Shown: piece after piece, positions 1 through 5,993 of the stretch | How positions within the stretch are numbered: position 1 is the stretch's first letter | Layout of the letters: each line of letters begins with the position of its first letter | Assembly: GCA_900318545.1 (NCBI GenBank) | Contig: ONLC01000070.1 | Location: 1-9,122, forward strand | Source: an uncultured Eubacteriales bacterium | GTDB lineage: Bacteria > Bacillota > Clostridia > Oscillospirales > Ruminococcaceae | Direction: 5' to 3' | Length of the DNA stretch: 9,122 nucleotides | Notes under the pieces: model-generated | Told to the model about the DNA's origin: nothing | The model's database searches: none | Seen by the model: only the letters and a program-made list of their open reading frames with translations | Position numbers and translations under genes: made by a program

Positions 1-2
1 AT

Positions 3-1256
3 AACATCACCAGAATGGGCAAGGATATGATCGTTTCACAGGATCTGGCTAATCCCGACCTGAATGTTAAAACAGATATGCTCCACGCCAATAATATAGC
101 AGAAGCTCTCCAGAGAATGAACCAGACTGCCAATACTTATGAGCAGTCTCACTCCAAGAATGCGATGAGCGTTCATAAATACAGCAGACATAGGCTGGAA
201 TACTCAAAGCAGATACAGGAATTTGCTCAATATGCAAAAGATAAGCTTGATCCTAAAAAGTTCCCCGGACTAAAAGCTACAACGAGTAATAATACCGAAA
301 GACAAGCTATTGAAAACAAGTTCAAGAAGATAAAGTACTTCGGTGAAAAGCAGTTCGGAGAGATAGAGTTCAAAAAGCGCAGAAGAAATGCTCACGAGGT
401 AATGCAGAAGCTTAACAACGCTATGAAGGACGTCAGCAATGCTACTCAGAAGGTACACTTCGGAAGCAGCGAGTATTCAACCGCTTCAAAGTCCCTCAAA
501 ACTGCTATCGAGGATTATAAGAATTTCACAGAATCACAGCTGAACCCTGAAAACACCTCAAAGGCTGTCAACAGAGCCGAGCTTAAAAAGTCTCTTGAAA
601 AGGCTAAGGAGGATATAAACAAGTACCTCGATTACAAGAGAGATAACGGCTATATCGTTGAGGGCAAGCTTGCTGACCAAAAAACTCAGAAGCGTATCAA
701 CGCTATGCAGGAAAGCCTTAAACAGATAGACTTCGCTCTGACAAGCATGAACGATGTTGTCAAGGAACTGAACGATGAAGTAAAAGAAAAGCAGACAAAC
801 TACTATGATGACATTGAAAAATCGTTCAAGCAGGATAAGGAAAAGAAAGCTCCAAAGCAGGAGTTCGACCTCGACAAGAAGCTCAGCGACACACAGGCAA
901 AGCTGAAATCCTATGGCAATGATCCTGACAGAAACAAAGTCAAGGAAGATGTTGCAGATATTATCGCAGTAAACTTCATCAATGCTAATAAGGACAATAT
1001 GCTCTTAAACAAGAAGATCACTGAAACTAAATACAATGAAGTCAAGGAAGACATCAAAGGAAACCAGAACTTCAAGAATCTGTTAAAGAGCAAAAGCACT
1101 AAGGAGCTTATAGGGTCAGCCTCCCGTGATAAGGGTCAGGACCTTTTAAACGGCTTCCTCAGCGGCACCGATAAGAGCCTCAAGGAATTTGAATCGAAGC
1201 TGAATCAGCCTGTAAAGGTAACCAAGCTGAACAAAAACAAAGCAAACCATAAGTAA
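3..1256 (+). CDS. Lysine-rich helical protein of unknown function, 5' end probably outside the window
   Basis: I do not recognise this family. The frame is open to the left edge. The first ATG is at 15, but the 14 bases before it contain no purine-rich ribosome binding site, so the visible 413 residues after that Met are probably the C-terminal part of a longer protein. No signal peptide or membrane segment is visible in this part, which suggests a cytoplasmic location. The composition is rich in Lys, Glu, Asp, Asn and Gln with few aromatic residues. Long stretches (roughly residues 85-285 counted from the ATG at 15) look helical or coiled-coil, including a basic patch FKKRRR near residue 120. 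A second helical block covers about residues 285-400, and the tail is very basic (KLNKNKANHK). The gene ends in TAA and is followed within 5 nt by a strong terminator, so it is the last gene of its transcript. A structural or scaffolding role would fit the composition but is only a guess. Confidence 0.8.
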   Translation, partial: NITRMGKDMIVSQDLANPDLNVKTDMLHANNIAEALQRMNQTANTYEQSHSKNAMSVHKYSRHRLEYSKQIQEFAQYAKDKLDPKKFPGLKATTSNNTERQAIENKFKKIKYFGEKQFGEIEFKKRRRNAHEVMQKLNNAMKDVSNATQKVHFGSSEYSTASKSLKTAIEDYKNFTESQLNPENTSKAVNRAELKKSLEKAKEDINKYLDYKRDNGYIVEGKLADQKTQKRINAMQESLKQIDFALTSMNDVVKELNDEVKEKQTNYYDDIEKSFKQDKEKKAPKQEFDLDKKLSDTQAKLKSYGNDPDRNKVKEDVADIIAVNFINANKDNMLLNKKITETKYNEVKEDIKGNQNFKNLLKSKSTKELIGSASRDKGQDLLNGFLSGTDKSLKEFESKLNQPVKVTKLNKNKANHK

Positions 1257-1260
1257 CCTC

Positions 1261-1294
1261 AAACACCGAGCGAAAAAAACGCTCGGTGTTTTTG
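1261..1294 (+). terminator. Rho-independent terminator after the lysine-rich gene
   Basis: A perfect 12-bp inverted repeat, AAACACCGAGCG (1261-1272) and CGCTCGGTGTTT (1280-1291), encloses an A7 loop. The right arm runs into TTTTTG, giving a short U-tract. It starts 4 nt after the stop codon at 1254-1256. The A-rich flank on the left arm means it could also act on the other strand, but no minus-strand gene ends here. Confidence 0.93.
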
Positions 1295-1403
1295 TTGAAA
1301 GAAGTCTGATTTCGTTATGTAATGCTGTAAGCATTTACTCGTCTGCGAGCAGCAAGTATATTAACAATTCAGAAACACAAAATCATAAGAAGAGAAACAA
1401 AAA

Positions 1404-1414
1404 TATAATATAAT
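1404..1414 (+). promoter_or_regulatory. Possible -10 region for the transglutaminase-like operon
   Basis: Two overlapping TATAAT hexamers (1404-1409 and 1409-1414) lie about 65 nt upstream of the start codon at 1476, in a very A+T-rich stretch. No convincing -35 hexamer sits 16-18 nt upstream of either one, and the surrounding AT repeats make chance matches likely. A promoter is expected somewhere in 1295-1475, because a strong terminator closes the previous gene. This is the best candidate position but is weakly supported. Confidence 0.3.
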
Positions 1415-1475
1415 AAATAATATATAACCTTAATTCTGACATCGAGTATGCTATTACAGAAGGGATGATAAAAAT

Positions 1476-3089
1476 ATGAAATGTTATGCAGCAAAGCTTA
1501 TGGCATTGGTTATAGCTTTTGGAAGTATAGTCACTTTTGGTGCTGTGAGCAGCCTTGCAGTACAGGCAGAGGAGCAGACCTCGGCTCTGATAGCTGAGGA
1601 GGAGATCACAGCTGTGAATTCTTATGAGGACTCTGCCGCTGTGAACGAGCTCAGACCGATAAGCGAATGCACCGTATCGGCAGATGATAGCAGCTGCGTT
1701 TATAACGGTCAGAAACAGCTTGCGTTGATAACTGTCAAAGATGAAGGCAAGACCCTTGTGAAAGGAACCGACTATACTCTTTCCTATACAAACTGCGTTA
1801 ATGCAGGAACGGTTTCTGTGATAATAAGAGGAATCGGAAACTATACAGGTACTAACAGTGTCAGGTATACTATTGCAAAGGCAGAGCTTTCTGACTGCAG
1901 CGTTTCAGGGATTAAAGACTCATATAACTACACGGGCTCGGCTATAGTTCCGAGTGCCAGGCTTACAAATCCTGACGGCAAAAAGCTCATTGTAAACAAA
2001 GACTATGCAGTAAGCTTCAATAATAATACTGCTGCGGGAACAGCAACCGTTACCTTCAGAGGCAAGGGCAATTATACCGGCAGTATCATTTCTACCTTCC
2101 GCATAACTGCCGAGCTTGCTAATGTTACAGGAATGACGGCAACCTCTGTCGGCACAAATTCGGTGACTCTCCGGTGGAACAAGGTCAGCGGTGCTCAGGG
2201 ATATGTGGTTTATCTCTATGATAAGACAGCAAGGAAATGGACAAGATATAAAAAGACCACAACAACGGCAAACACTATCACCGTTACAGGTCTTAACGCA
2301 GGAGAGGCATACGCCTTTACTGCGAGAGCTTATGTTATGTCGGGAACTAAGGAGATACTTTCTCCCTCGTTCACAAACTATAAGCTTGCGACCTGCCCTG
2401 CAAAGGTGAAATTCACTATCACCGCAAAGCAGAAGGGCAAGGCTGTACTCAACTGGAGCAAGGTAGCAGGTGCTACGAGCTATGCAATATACTACAAGCC
2501 GAACGGCGGCAGCTGGTCTAAGATAGCAACGGTCAACAACTCTACTACCAGCTATACATATACCAATGTAAAAAGCGGCGATACAGGCTATATGACTGTA
2601 AGAGCATTCAAGAATTTTGAGGGCGTTATCAGAGGCGGAACCTCGGTGTATACAAAGGCTATCTATAAGTATCCTCTGGCTGCAAAGAAGCTCGATTCAG
2701 TGGGCTGGGATCTTTACAGCGCATACTGTGCATCGGCCTGCACATGGAAGGACCCCAACGGTGAGATCCCGAGAACAGCGGATGTTACTATGGAATGGTA
2801 TGCAGATTACAGCTTTAAGAGGGGCTACGGCCACTGCTTTAATATGGCAGCTATGTTTGCTGAAATGGCAAAAACTCTCGGCTATGACTGCACAATGGTA
2901 TGGGGCTATGTTCCTATGAGAGCAGGCGGAATGGGTATACATTCATGGTGTGAGGTAAAAATAGACGGCAAGGTATATGTCTGCGACTCTGACTTCAAGG
3001 TAGATGCAGGCTTTGACTGCTATCTGAGAGAATACTATCACGGAACATGGAACCTTCAGAAAAAAGGAAACGTAAAAACTAACGGATGA
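1476..3089 (+). CDS. Secreted protein with Ig-like repeats, two fibronectin type III domains and a transglutaminase-like domain
   Basis: The 537-residue precursor has a Sec signal peptide (hydrophobic residues 8-28) with a likely cleavage after AVQA (31/32), so it is exported. Residues about 62-135 and 138-212 are two copies of a bacterial Ig-like repeat with the recurring pattern KGTDYTLSY/NKDYAVSF followed by GxGNYTG. Residues about 215-305 and 308-402 are fibronectin type III domains. Residues about 410-530 form a transglutaminase-like domain with a likely Cys-His-Asp triad: Cys454 in GHCFNMA, His489 in HSWCEV and Asp504 in VCDSDF. Members of this superfamily act as transglutaminases, proteases or amidases, so the reaction is undetermined. 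There is no sortase motif or membrane anchor. Cysteines are unusually numerous (65, 74, 107, 141, 418, 422, 492, 503), so disulfides are possible. AGAAGGGA at 1458-1465 supports the start. It is followed after 16 nt by a lipoprotein gene, and the two are probably co-transcribed. Confidence 0.9.
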   Translation: MKCYAAKLMALVIAFGSIVTFGAVSSLAVQAEEQTSALIAEEEITAVNSYEDSAAVNELRPISECTVSADDSSCVYNGQKQLALITVKDEGKTLVKGTDYTLSYTNCVNAGTVSVIIRGIGNYTGTNSVRYTIAKAELSDCSVSGIKDSYNYTGSAIVPSARLTNPDGKKLIVNKDYAVSFNNNTAAGTATVTFRGKGNYTGSIISTFRITAELANVTGMTATSVGTNSVTLRWNKVSGAQGYVVYLYDKTARKWTRYKKTTTTANTITVTGLNAGEAYAFTARAYVMSGTKEILSPSFTNYKLATCPAKVKFTITAKQKGKAVLNWSKVAGATSYAIYYKPNGGSWSKIATVNNSTTSYTYTNVKSGDTGYMTVRAFKNFEGVIRGGTSVYTKAIYKYPLAAKKLDSVGWDLYSAYCASACTWKDPNGEIPRTADVTMEWYADYSFKRGYGHCFNMAAMFAEMAKTLGYDCTMVWGYVPMRAGGMGIHSWCEVKIDGKVYVCDSDFKVDAGFDCYLREYYHGTWNLQKKGNVKTNG

Positions 3090-3093
3090 TCTT

Positions 3094-3098
3094 GGAGG
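3094..3098 (+). promoter_or_regulatory. Ribosome binding site of the lipoprotein gene
   Basis: GGAGG lies 7 nt before the ATG at 3106 and within the 16-nt gap after the transglutaminase-like gene. It fixes the start codon and places the two genes on one transcript. Confidence 0.85.
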
Positions 3099-3105
3099 AT
3101 TACAA

Positions 3106-3537
3106 ATGAAAAAAACAATTCTGGCACTTGTTTTTGCATCGCTTATGCTTGCAGGCTGCGGAACGGATATAAAATCGAGCAGCAAGAATGACACATCTTT
3201 ATCAAAGCCCGATTTCTCATCTGCTGCCGAGTCATCGTCCTCGGAGGCGGAGGAAAGCTCCTCGCAGGCACAGACGACAACTACTGCAACTACAACGACC
3301 AAAGCAGAAACAACTACCACCGAGGCTGAGACCACCACTACCACCGCAACTGAGGCAGTTACTCAGACACAGCCTGTTGTTCAGCAGCAGGAGCCTGTTT
3401 ATGAGGAGCCTGTGCAGCAGTGGACTGATACTGAGCCTGCACCTGCACCCGAACCCGAGCCTGAACCGCCGCAGCAGGAGCCCGTGCAGCAGGACGACGG
3501 CGGCTGCATCGGTGATGATGCGGAGATACTATGGTGA
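3106..3537 (+). CDS. Small lipoprotein with Ser/Glu, Thr/Glu and Pro/Gln low-complexity segments
   Basis: The 143-residue precursor has a type II signal peptide: MKK, a hydrophobic core, then the lipobox LAGC with the lipidated cysteine at position 18. After cleavage the protein should be tethered to the outer face of the membrane. No folded domain is recognisable. Residues 23-56 are Ser/Glu-rich, 57-86 are almost entirely Thr with Ala and Glu, and 87-128 are Pro, Glu and Gln repeats (QQEPV, PEPEPE). The tail QDDGGCIGDDAEILW contains a second cysteine. The design is that of a flexible wall-spanning spacer with a short acidic end. The stop codon overlaps the start of the acyltransferase gene by 7 nt, so the two are likely translationally coupled. 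The Thr-rich part is encoded by imperfect ACN repeats and could vary in length between strains. Function is unknown. A role in presenting or docking a surface partner is inference. Confidence 0.85.
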   Translation: MKKTILALVFASLMLAGCGTDIKSSSKNDTSLSKPDFSSAAESSSSEAEESSSQAQTTTTATTTTKAETTTTEAETTTTTATEAVTQTQPVVQQQEPVYEEPVQQWTDTEPAPAPEPEPEPPQQEPVQQDDGGCIGDDAEILW

Positions 3538-4589
3538 GCAGAGAAAGGATAAAATATCTCAGCCGCCTGAAGGCTATAGCTTGTCTGGCTGTGGTGATAC
3601 TTCATACGCTTGGCATGGCAATGAGCTTTTCTCCCGACAAAAGTACTGCAAGGCTGCTGTTTTCCCTGAGAACGCTGACTTTGTGGGCAGTACCTTGCTT
3701 TATAATGTCAACAGGAGCTCTGCTGCTTGACGAAAACAGAGATATCGGACTGAAAAAGCTGTTTTCAAAGCTTATTCTGCGTATGGTGCTGGCACTGGTA
3801 ATATTCACTTTTTTGTTCAGGTGCTTTGATGCTCTGCTGACAGACAAGAGCTTTTCAATCGGAGAGGTGCTGAGGTTTACAGGCAAAAGCCTGCTATATA
3901 ACTACAGCTGGGAGCATATGTGGTATCTTTATCTGATGATAGCACTTTACCTGATGCTGCCTGCATATAAGGCTGCGGCAAAGGCAATGGACAACAAAAC
4001 ACTGTGCTATATTATAGTGATGATGTTCGTTATGCTATGTATCCTGCCTGCGGTGTATACGCTGCTGCTGACTGATGAAAACGGTCAGTCTGCCGAGGTA
4101 AGGCTTGTAATCTACATTTCAAAGGTGTTTCCGCTGTTCCTGTTTGCAGGCTATGCTATAGAGAAGGAAAAGCTTAAAGTACCACTTTACATAAGTGCTC
4201 CTGCTGTTCTGCTGAGTTTGGCAGCTATGCCGATGCTTGCAAACTACTGTGTTAAAGAGCGTGATATGGCTCTTTACGGTATTATAAATGAATATCACTT
4301 CCCGGTGACTGTGATCGCAGCTGCGGCACTGTTTGCACTGTTCAAGTCTTTTGACAGGATAGATCTGCGGCTGGCTGACAGCTTCTTTGCACAGGTTGAG
4401 AAATGCTCCTTCGGGATATATCTTCTTCACATGGTGCTTTTGAAGCTCATCTTTTCCGTATGGGAATTTGACCCGTTCAGACACGGCGGACTGATAATGG
4501 TATTTCTGACAGCACTTACGGTGTTTATCGTAACGTTCATTATTGTTCGGCTTCTGCGGTTTGTACCGTTTGTGAACAAGGTGATATGA
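3531..4589 (+). CDS. Acyltransferase-3 family integral membrane protein
   Basis: The 352-residue polytopic protein has about ten hydrophobic helices along its whole length, the usual size for a stand-alone acyltransferase-3 (OafA/NodX-like) domain. The N-terminal motif YLSRLKAIACLAVVILH carries the family's conserved His (His25). The Arg normally found 11 residues earlier (in LR) is Lys14 here. Further family-like features are WYLYLMIALYLMLPAY (about residues 130-145), and CSFGIYLLHMVLLKLIF near the C-terminus followed by a last helix and the basic LLRFVPF segment. Such enzymes move acetyl or other acyl groups across the membrane onto extracytoplasmic sugars, peptidoglycan or wall polymers. 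The acceptor here cannot be read from sequence. GGAG at 3522-3525, 5 nt before the ATG and inside the lipoprotein gene, supports the start. Coupling to the lipoprotein and the secreted transglutaminase-like gene suggests a shared cell-surface job. Confidence 0.87.
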   Translation: MVSRERIKYLSRLKAIACLAVVILHTLGMAMSFSPDKSTARLLFSLRTLTLWAVPCFIMSTGALLLDENRDIGLKKLFSKLILRMVLALVIFTFLFRCFDALLTDKSFSIGEVLRFTGKSLLYNYSWEHMWYLYLMIALYLMLPAYKAAAKAMDNKTLCYIIVMMFVMLCILPAVYTLLLTDENGQSAEVRLVIYISKVFPLFLFAGYAIEKEKLKVPLYISAPAVLLSLAAMPMLANYCVKERDMALYGIINEYHFPVTVIAAAALFALFKSFDRIDLRLADSFFAQVEKCSFGIYLLHMVLLKLIFSVWEFDPFRHGGLIMVFLTALTVFIVTFIIVRLLRFVPFVNKVI

Positions 4590-4642
4590 GCATAAACGGA
4601 ATATAGCTTTGTGTTCGCCGATGCTTTGAAAAAAACTAATGT

Positions 4643-4668
4643 AGGGGTGCACCTATGTGTGCACCCCT
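4643..4668. repeat. Perfect palindromic element, REP-like
   Basis: AGGGGTGCAC (4643-4652) and GTGCACCCCT (4659-4668) form a perfect 10-bp stem with the loop CTATGT, preceded by AATGT and followed by CAGTCTG rather than a T-tract. The GC-rich arms stand out from the AT-rich spacer around them. A stem without a U-run is a poor terminator. The form, a GTAGGGG-starting hairpin in an intergenic gap, resembles palindromes I associate with dispersed repeats in Ruminococcaceae and Lachnospiraceae. Only one copy is present in this window, so the repeat status is inference. Confidence 0.5.
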
Positions 4669-4699
4669 CAGTCTGTCGATAAACTCCTGCCAACAAACA

Positions 4700-4723
4700 A
4701 AAAAGAGTCCGAGGACGCTTTTT
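4700..4723. terminator. Weak terminator-like hairpin after the acyltransferase operon
   Basis: AAAAAGAGTC (4700-4709) and GACGCTTTTT (4714-4723) pair around the loop CGAG with one internal A/G mismatch, and the right arm ends in T5. This is the best terminator candidate for the three-gene operon, although it lies about 110 nt after the stop codon. The A/T symmetry means it could work on either strand. The stem core is short, so confidence is moderate. Confidence 0.5.
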
Positions 4724-4851
4724 CGTTATGCGTAACCATATATTAAATGTTATAGAAAGCTTCGTAAAACGTATATACGCACGCTGTTCTCTCCACTCTT
4801 TTTAATGACTTTTTGGCTGTTTTTTACTGTTCTCAGACAGATTATTTTATA

Positions 4852-4880
4852 TTGACATGGATTTTTTTGTGTGATATAAT
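4852..4880 (+). promoter_or_regulatory. Consensus sigma-70/SigA promoter with extended -10
   Basis: TTGACA (4852-4857) and TATAAT (4875-4880) are both exact consensus hexamers separated by the optimal 17 nt. TG at 4872-4873, one base before the -10, makes an extended -10. Transcription would begin near 4887, giving a leader of only about 18 nt before the ATG at 4905. The leader holds the GGAGG ribosome binding site (4893-4897, 7-nt spacing) and little else. I saw no clear operator palindrome over the hexamers. Confidence 0.9.
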
Positions 4881-4904
4881 GTAAAAAAATATGGAGGCAG
4901 GGGT

Positions 4905-5723
4905 ATGAACATCAACAAAAAGCTTATCGAGGTACTGAAAGATAAAACCATTTGCTGGTACCCGTCTGCCGGAGAGGATTTTCGTCCTCTGCTTTACCTT
5001 TCAGAACAGTATGTATCAACTCGTGATGCAATCAAGAATATATCACCTTTACCCGAGCTTTTCGTCTTTACCGACTATCATAATTCATACTTCGACAGTA
5101 ACTATAAGGGGCTGAAAGCCTTATCAGAAGGTACTCTCAGAAAAGGCGATTATTTGTTTGATGACAGTGTACGCGGCACCTTGCACTTTGACTGCAAAAA
5201 TACCAAAATCAAGGTTTTAAGTATAAAAAAGATCGATATTGATATTTCTGAATTTGATTATTCTCTTGCACGCAATGAGCCGTCAGCGAGATACGGTACA
5301 GGATACCTGATGGATGTTCGGATCATGTCAACCGATAAGACACGAATCAAGAATAATCTTGGTACATACGATATGCATATCCTCTATATTTTTGCGGAAA
5401 ACAGTGCCTTTGCTGAGATTTTGCTCCGTGAAAGCATCAGTGTTGACTTTCTTCTCCGCATTCGTTACGGTGTTAGCTTCGGAGGCAGCAGAGACACTGA
5501 CGGTGAATGGCTGAAATATGCAGCACCTAAGCTCGGTGTGAAATACTTTTTAGAGGAAACAGGCCTTACAGGAATACTGCATAACAATGATCGGAAGATA
5601 ATTCAGAAGCTCTCTGATATATGCGGGCCTCTTGATACTAAATGGGAAGGCGAGGAAATACGCTGTACACCATGGTCAAGACCAAACAGAACCATAGAAG
5701 TATCCTGGAAAAAGCAAATCTGA
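4905..5723 (+). CDS. Orphan protein of unknown function with an N-terminal WYPSAGEDFR motif
   Basis: I cannot assign a family with confidence. The 272-residue protein has no signal peptide or membrane helix and is probably cytoplasmic. It opens with a short basic helix (NINKKLIEVLKDK), then CWYPSAGEDFRPLLYLSEQY (residues 17-36). That motif looks conserved-family-like: an aromatic pair, a Ser-Ala-Gly turn and an acidic ED followed by Arg. A second segment, LFVFTDYHNSYFDS (about 52-65), has the look of a beta strand ending in an Asp/His/Asn loop. Middle strands (KIKVLSIKKIDIDIS, MDVRIMS, MHILYIFAEN) suggest an alpha/beta fold, and the C-terminal third contains GVSFGGSRDTDGEW and a basic, Trp-containing tail. 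Start choice is firm (GGAGG 7 nt upstream). It is monocistronic behind a consensus promoter, with a convergent transporter operon downstream. Confidence 0.85.
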   Translation: MNINKKLIEVLKDKTICWYPSAGEDFRPLLYLSEQYVSTRDAIKNISPLPELFVFTDYHNSYFDSNYKGLKALSEGTLRKGDYLFDDSVRGTLHFDCKNTKIKVLSIKKIDIDISEFDYSLARNEPSARYGTGYLMDVRIMSTDKTRIKNNLGTYDMHILYIFAENSAFAEILLRESISVDFLLRIRYGVSFGGSRDTDGEWLKYAAPKLGVKYFLEETGLTGILHNNDRKIIQKLSDICGPLDTKWEGEEIRCTPWSRPNRTIEVSWKKQI

Positions 5724-5937
5724 CAGGCTGAAAGGAGCTGAATGTGATCTGCTGATTTTGGCTGTATAAGGCAATATGCTGTAAGTCCTGATTCTCCACC
5801 CGCAGCAAGCTTCTCCTTAGCTTTTTTATAACTATTTCCACTCAATTGTAACCAAATGACACAAACGCTTAATTGACAGCGGTCGGGTTAAGGTCGCTGA
5901 GCAGAGCGAAAGAGCTATCGTATCGGAATAAAAATAT
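5724..5937. other. Convergent intergenic region with no supportable gene
   Basis: Between the orphan gene's stop and the terminator at 5938 I find no convincing gene. A minus-strand frame reads from a TTG near 5845 through KKAKEKLAAGGESG and then runs into the 3' end of the plus-strand gene. It has no clear ribosome binding site, so it may be a decayed fragment or part of a dispersed repeat. No RNA gene or strong promoter is evident. Confidence 0.4.
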
Positions 5938-5987
5938 AACCAGATAAGGTCCGGCGGCTTTTACAGTTCATCGGACCTTATCTGGTT
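5938..5987 (-). terminator. Long-stem terminator of the ABC transporter operon, possibly bidirectional
   Basis: AACCAGATAAGGTCCG (5938-5953) and CGGACCTTATCTGGTT (5972-5987) form a perfect 16-bp stem around an 18-nt loop. On the minus strand the stem is followed by TATATTTTTATT, so it serves the operon whose last stop codon is only 6 nt away. On the plus strand TTTATTATTA follows, so it can also stop transcripts of the convergent gene ending at 5723. Confidence 0.9.
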
Positions 5988-5993
5988 TTATTA

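Noticed and set aside
1321..1335. Short hairpin AATGCT-GTA-AGCATT in the gap before the transglutaminase-like gene
   Set aside because: It has a 6-bp AT-rich stem with a 3-nt loop and no T-tract, too weak to call a terminator or riboswitch.
2943..3344. A 133-codon minus-strand frame rich in Val and Ser
   Set aside because: It is the antisense reading of the Thr-rich repeat and the end of the transglutaminase-like gene. The Val runs are simply the complement of ACN/GCN repeats.
3188..3730. A 180-codon plus-strand frame rich in Arg, Pro and Leu overlapping the lipoprotein and acyltransferase genes
   Set aside because: It is the +1 shadow of the repetitive lipoprotein coding region, has no ribosome binding site and conflicts with two well-supported genes.
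4119..4652. A 177-codon minus-strand frame antisense to the acyltransferase gene
   Set aside because: The translation is rich in Cys, His, Lys and Tyr with no domain, is antisense to a clear membrane protein gene, and its start lies within the palindrome at 4643-4668.
4770..4779. 10-bp palindrome CGTATATACG upstream of the orphan gene's promoter
   Set aside because: It is about 70 nt upstream of the -35 hexamer in AT-rich DNA with no second copy. A chance occurrence is likely and an operator call is not supported.
4829..4842. CTGT...ACAG inverted repeat just upstream of the consensus promoter as a possible operator
   Set aside because: The arms are only 4 bp and there is no second copy or extended symmetry.
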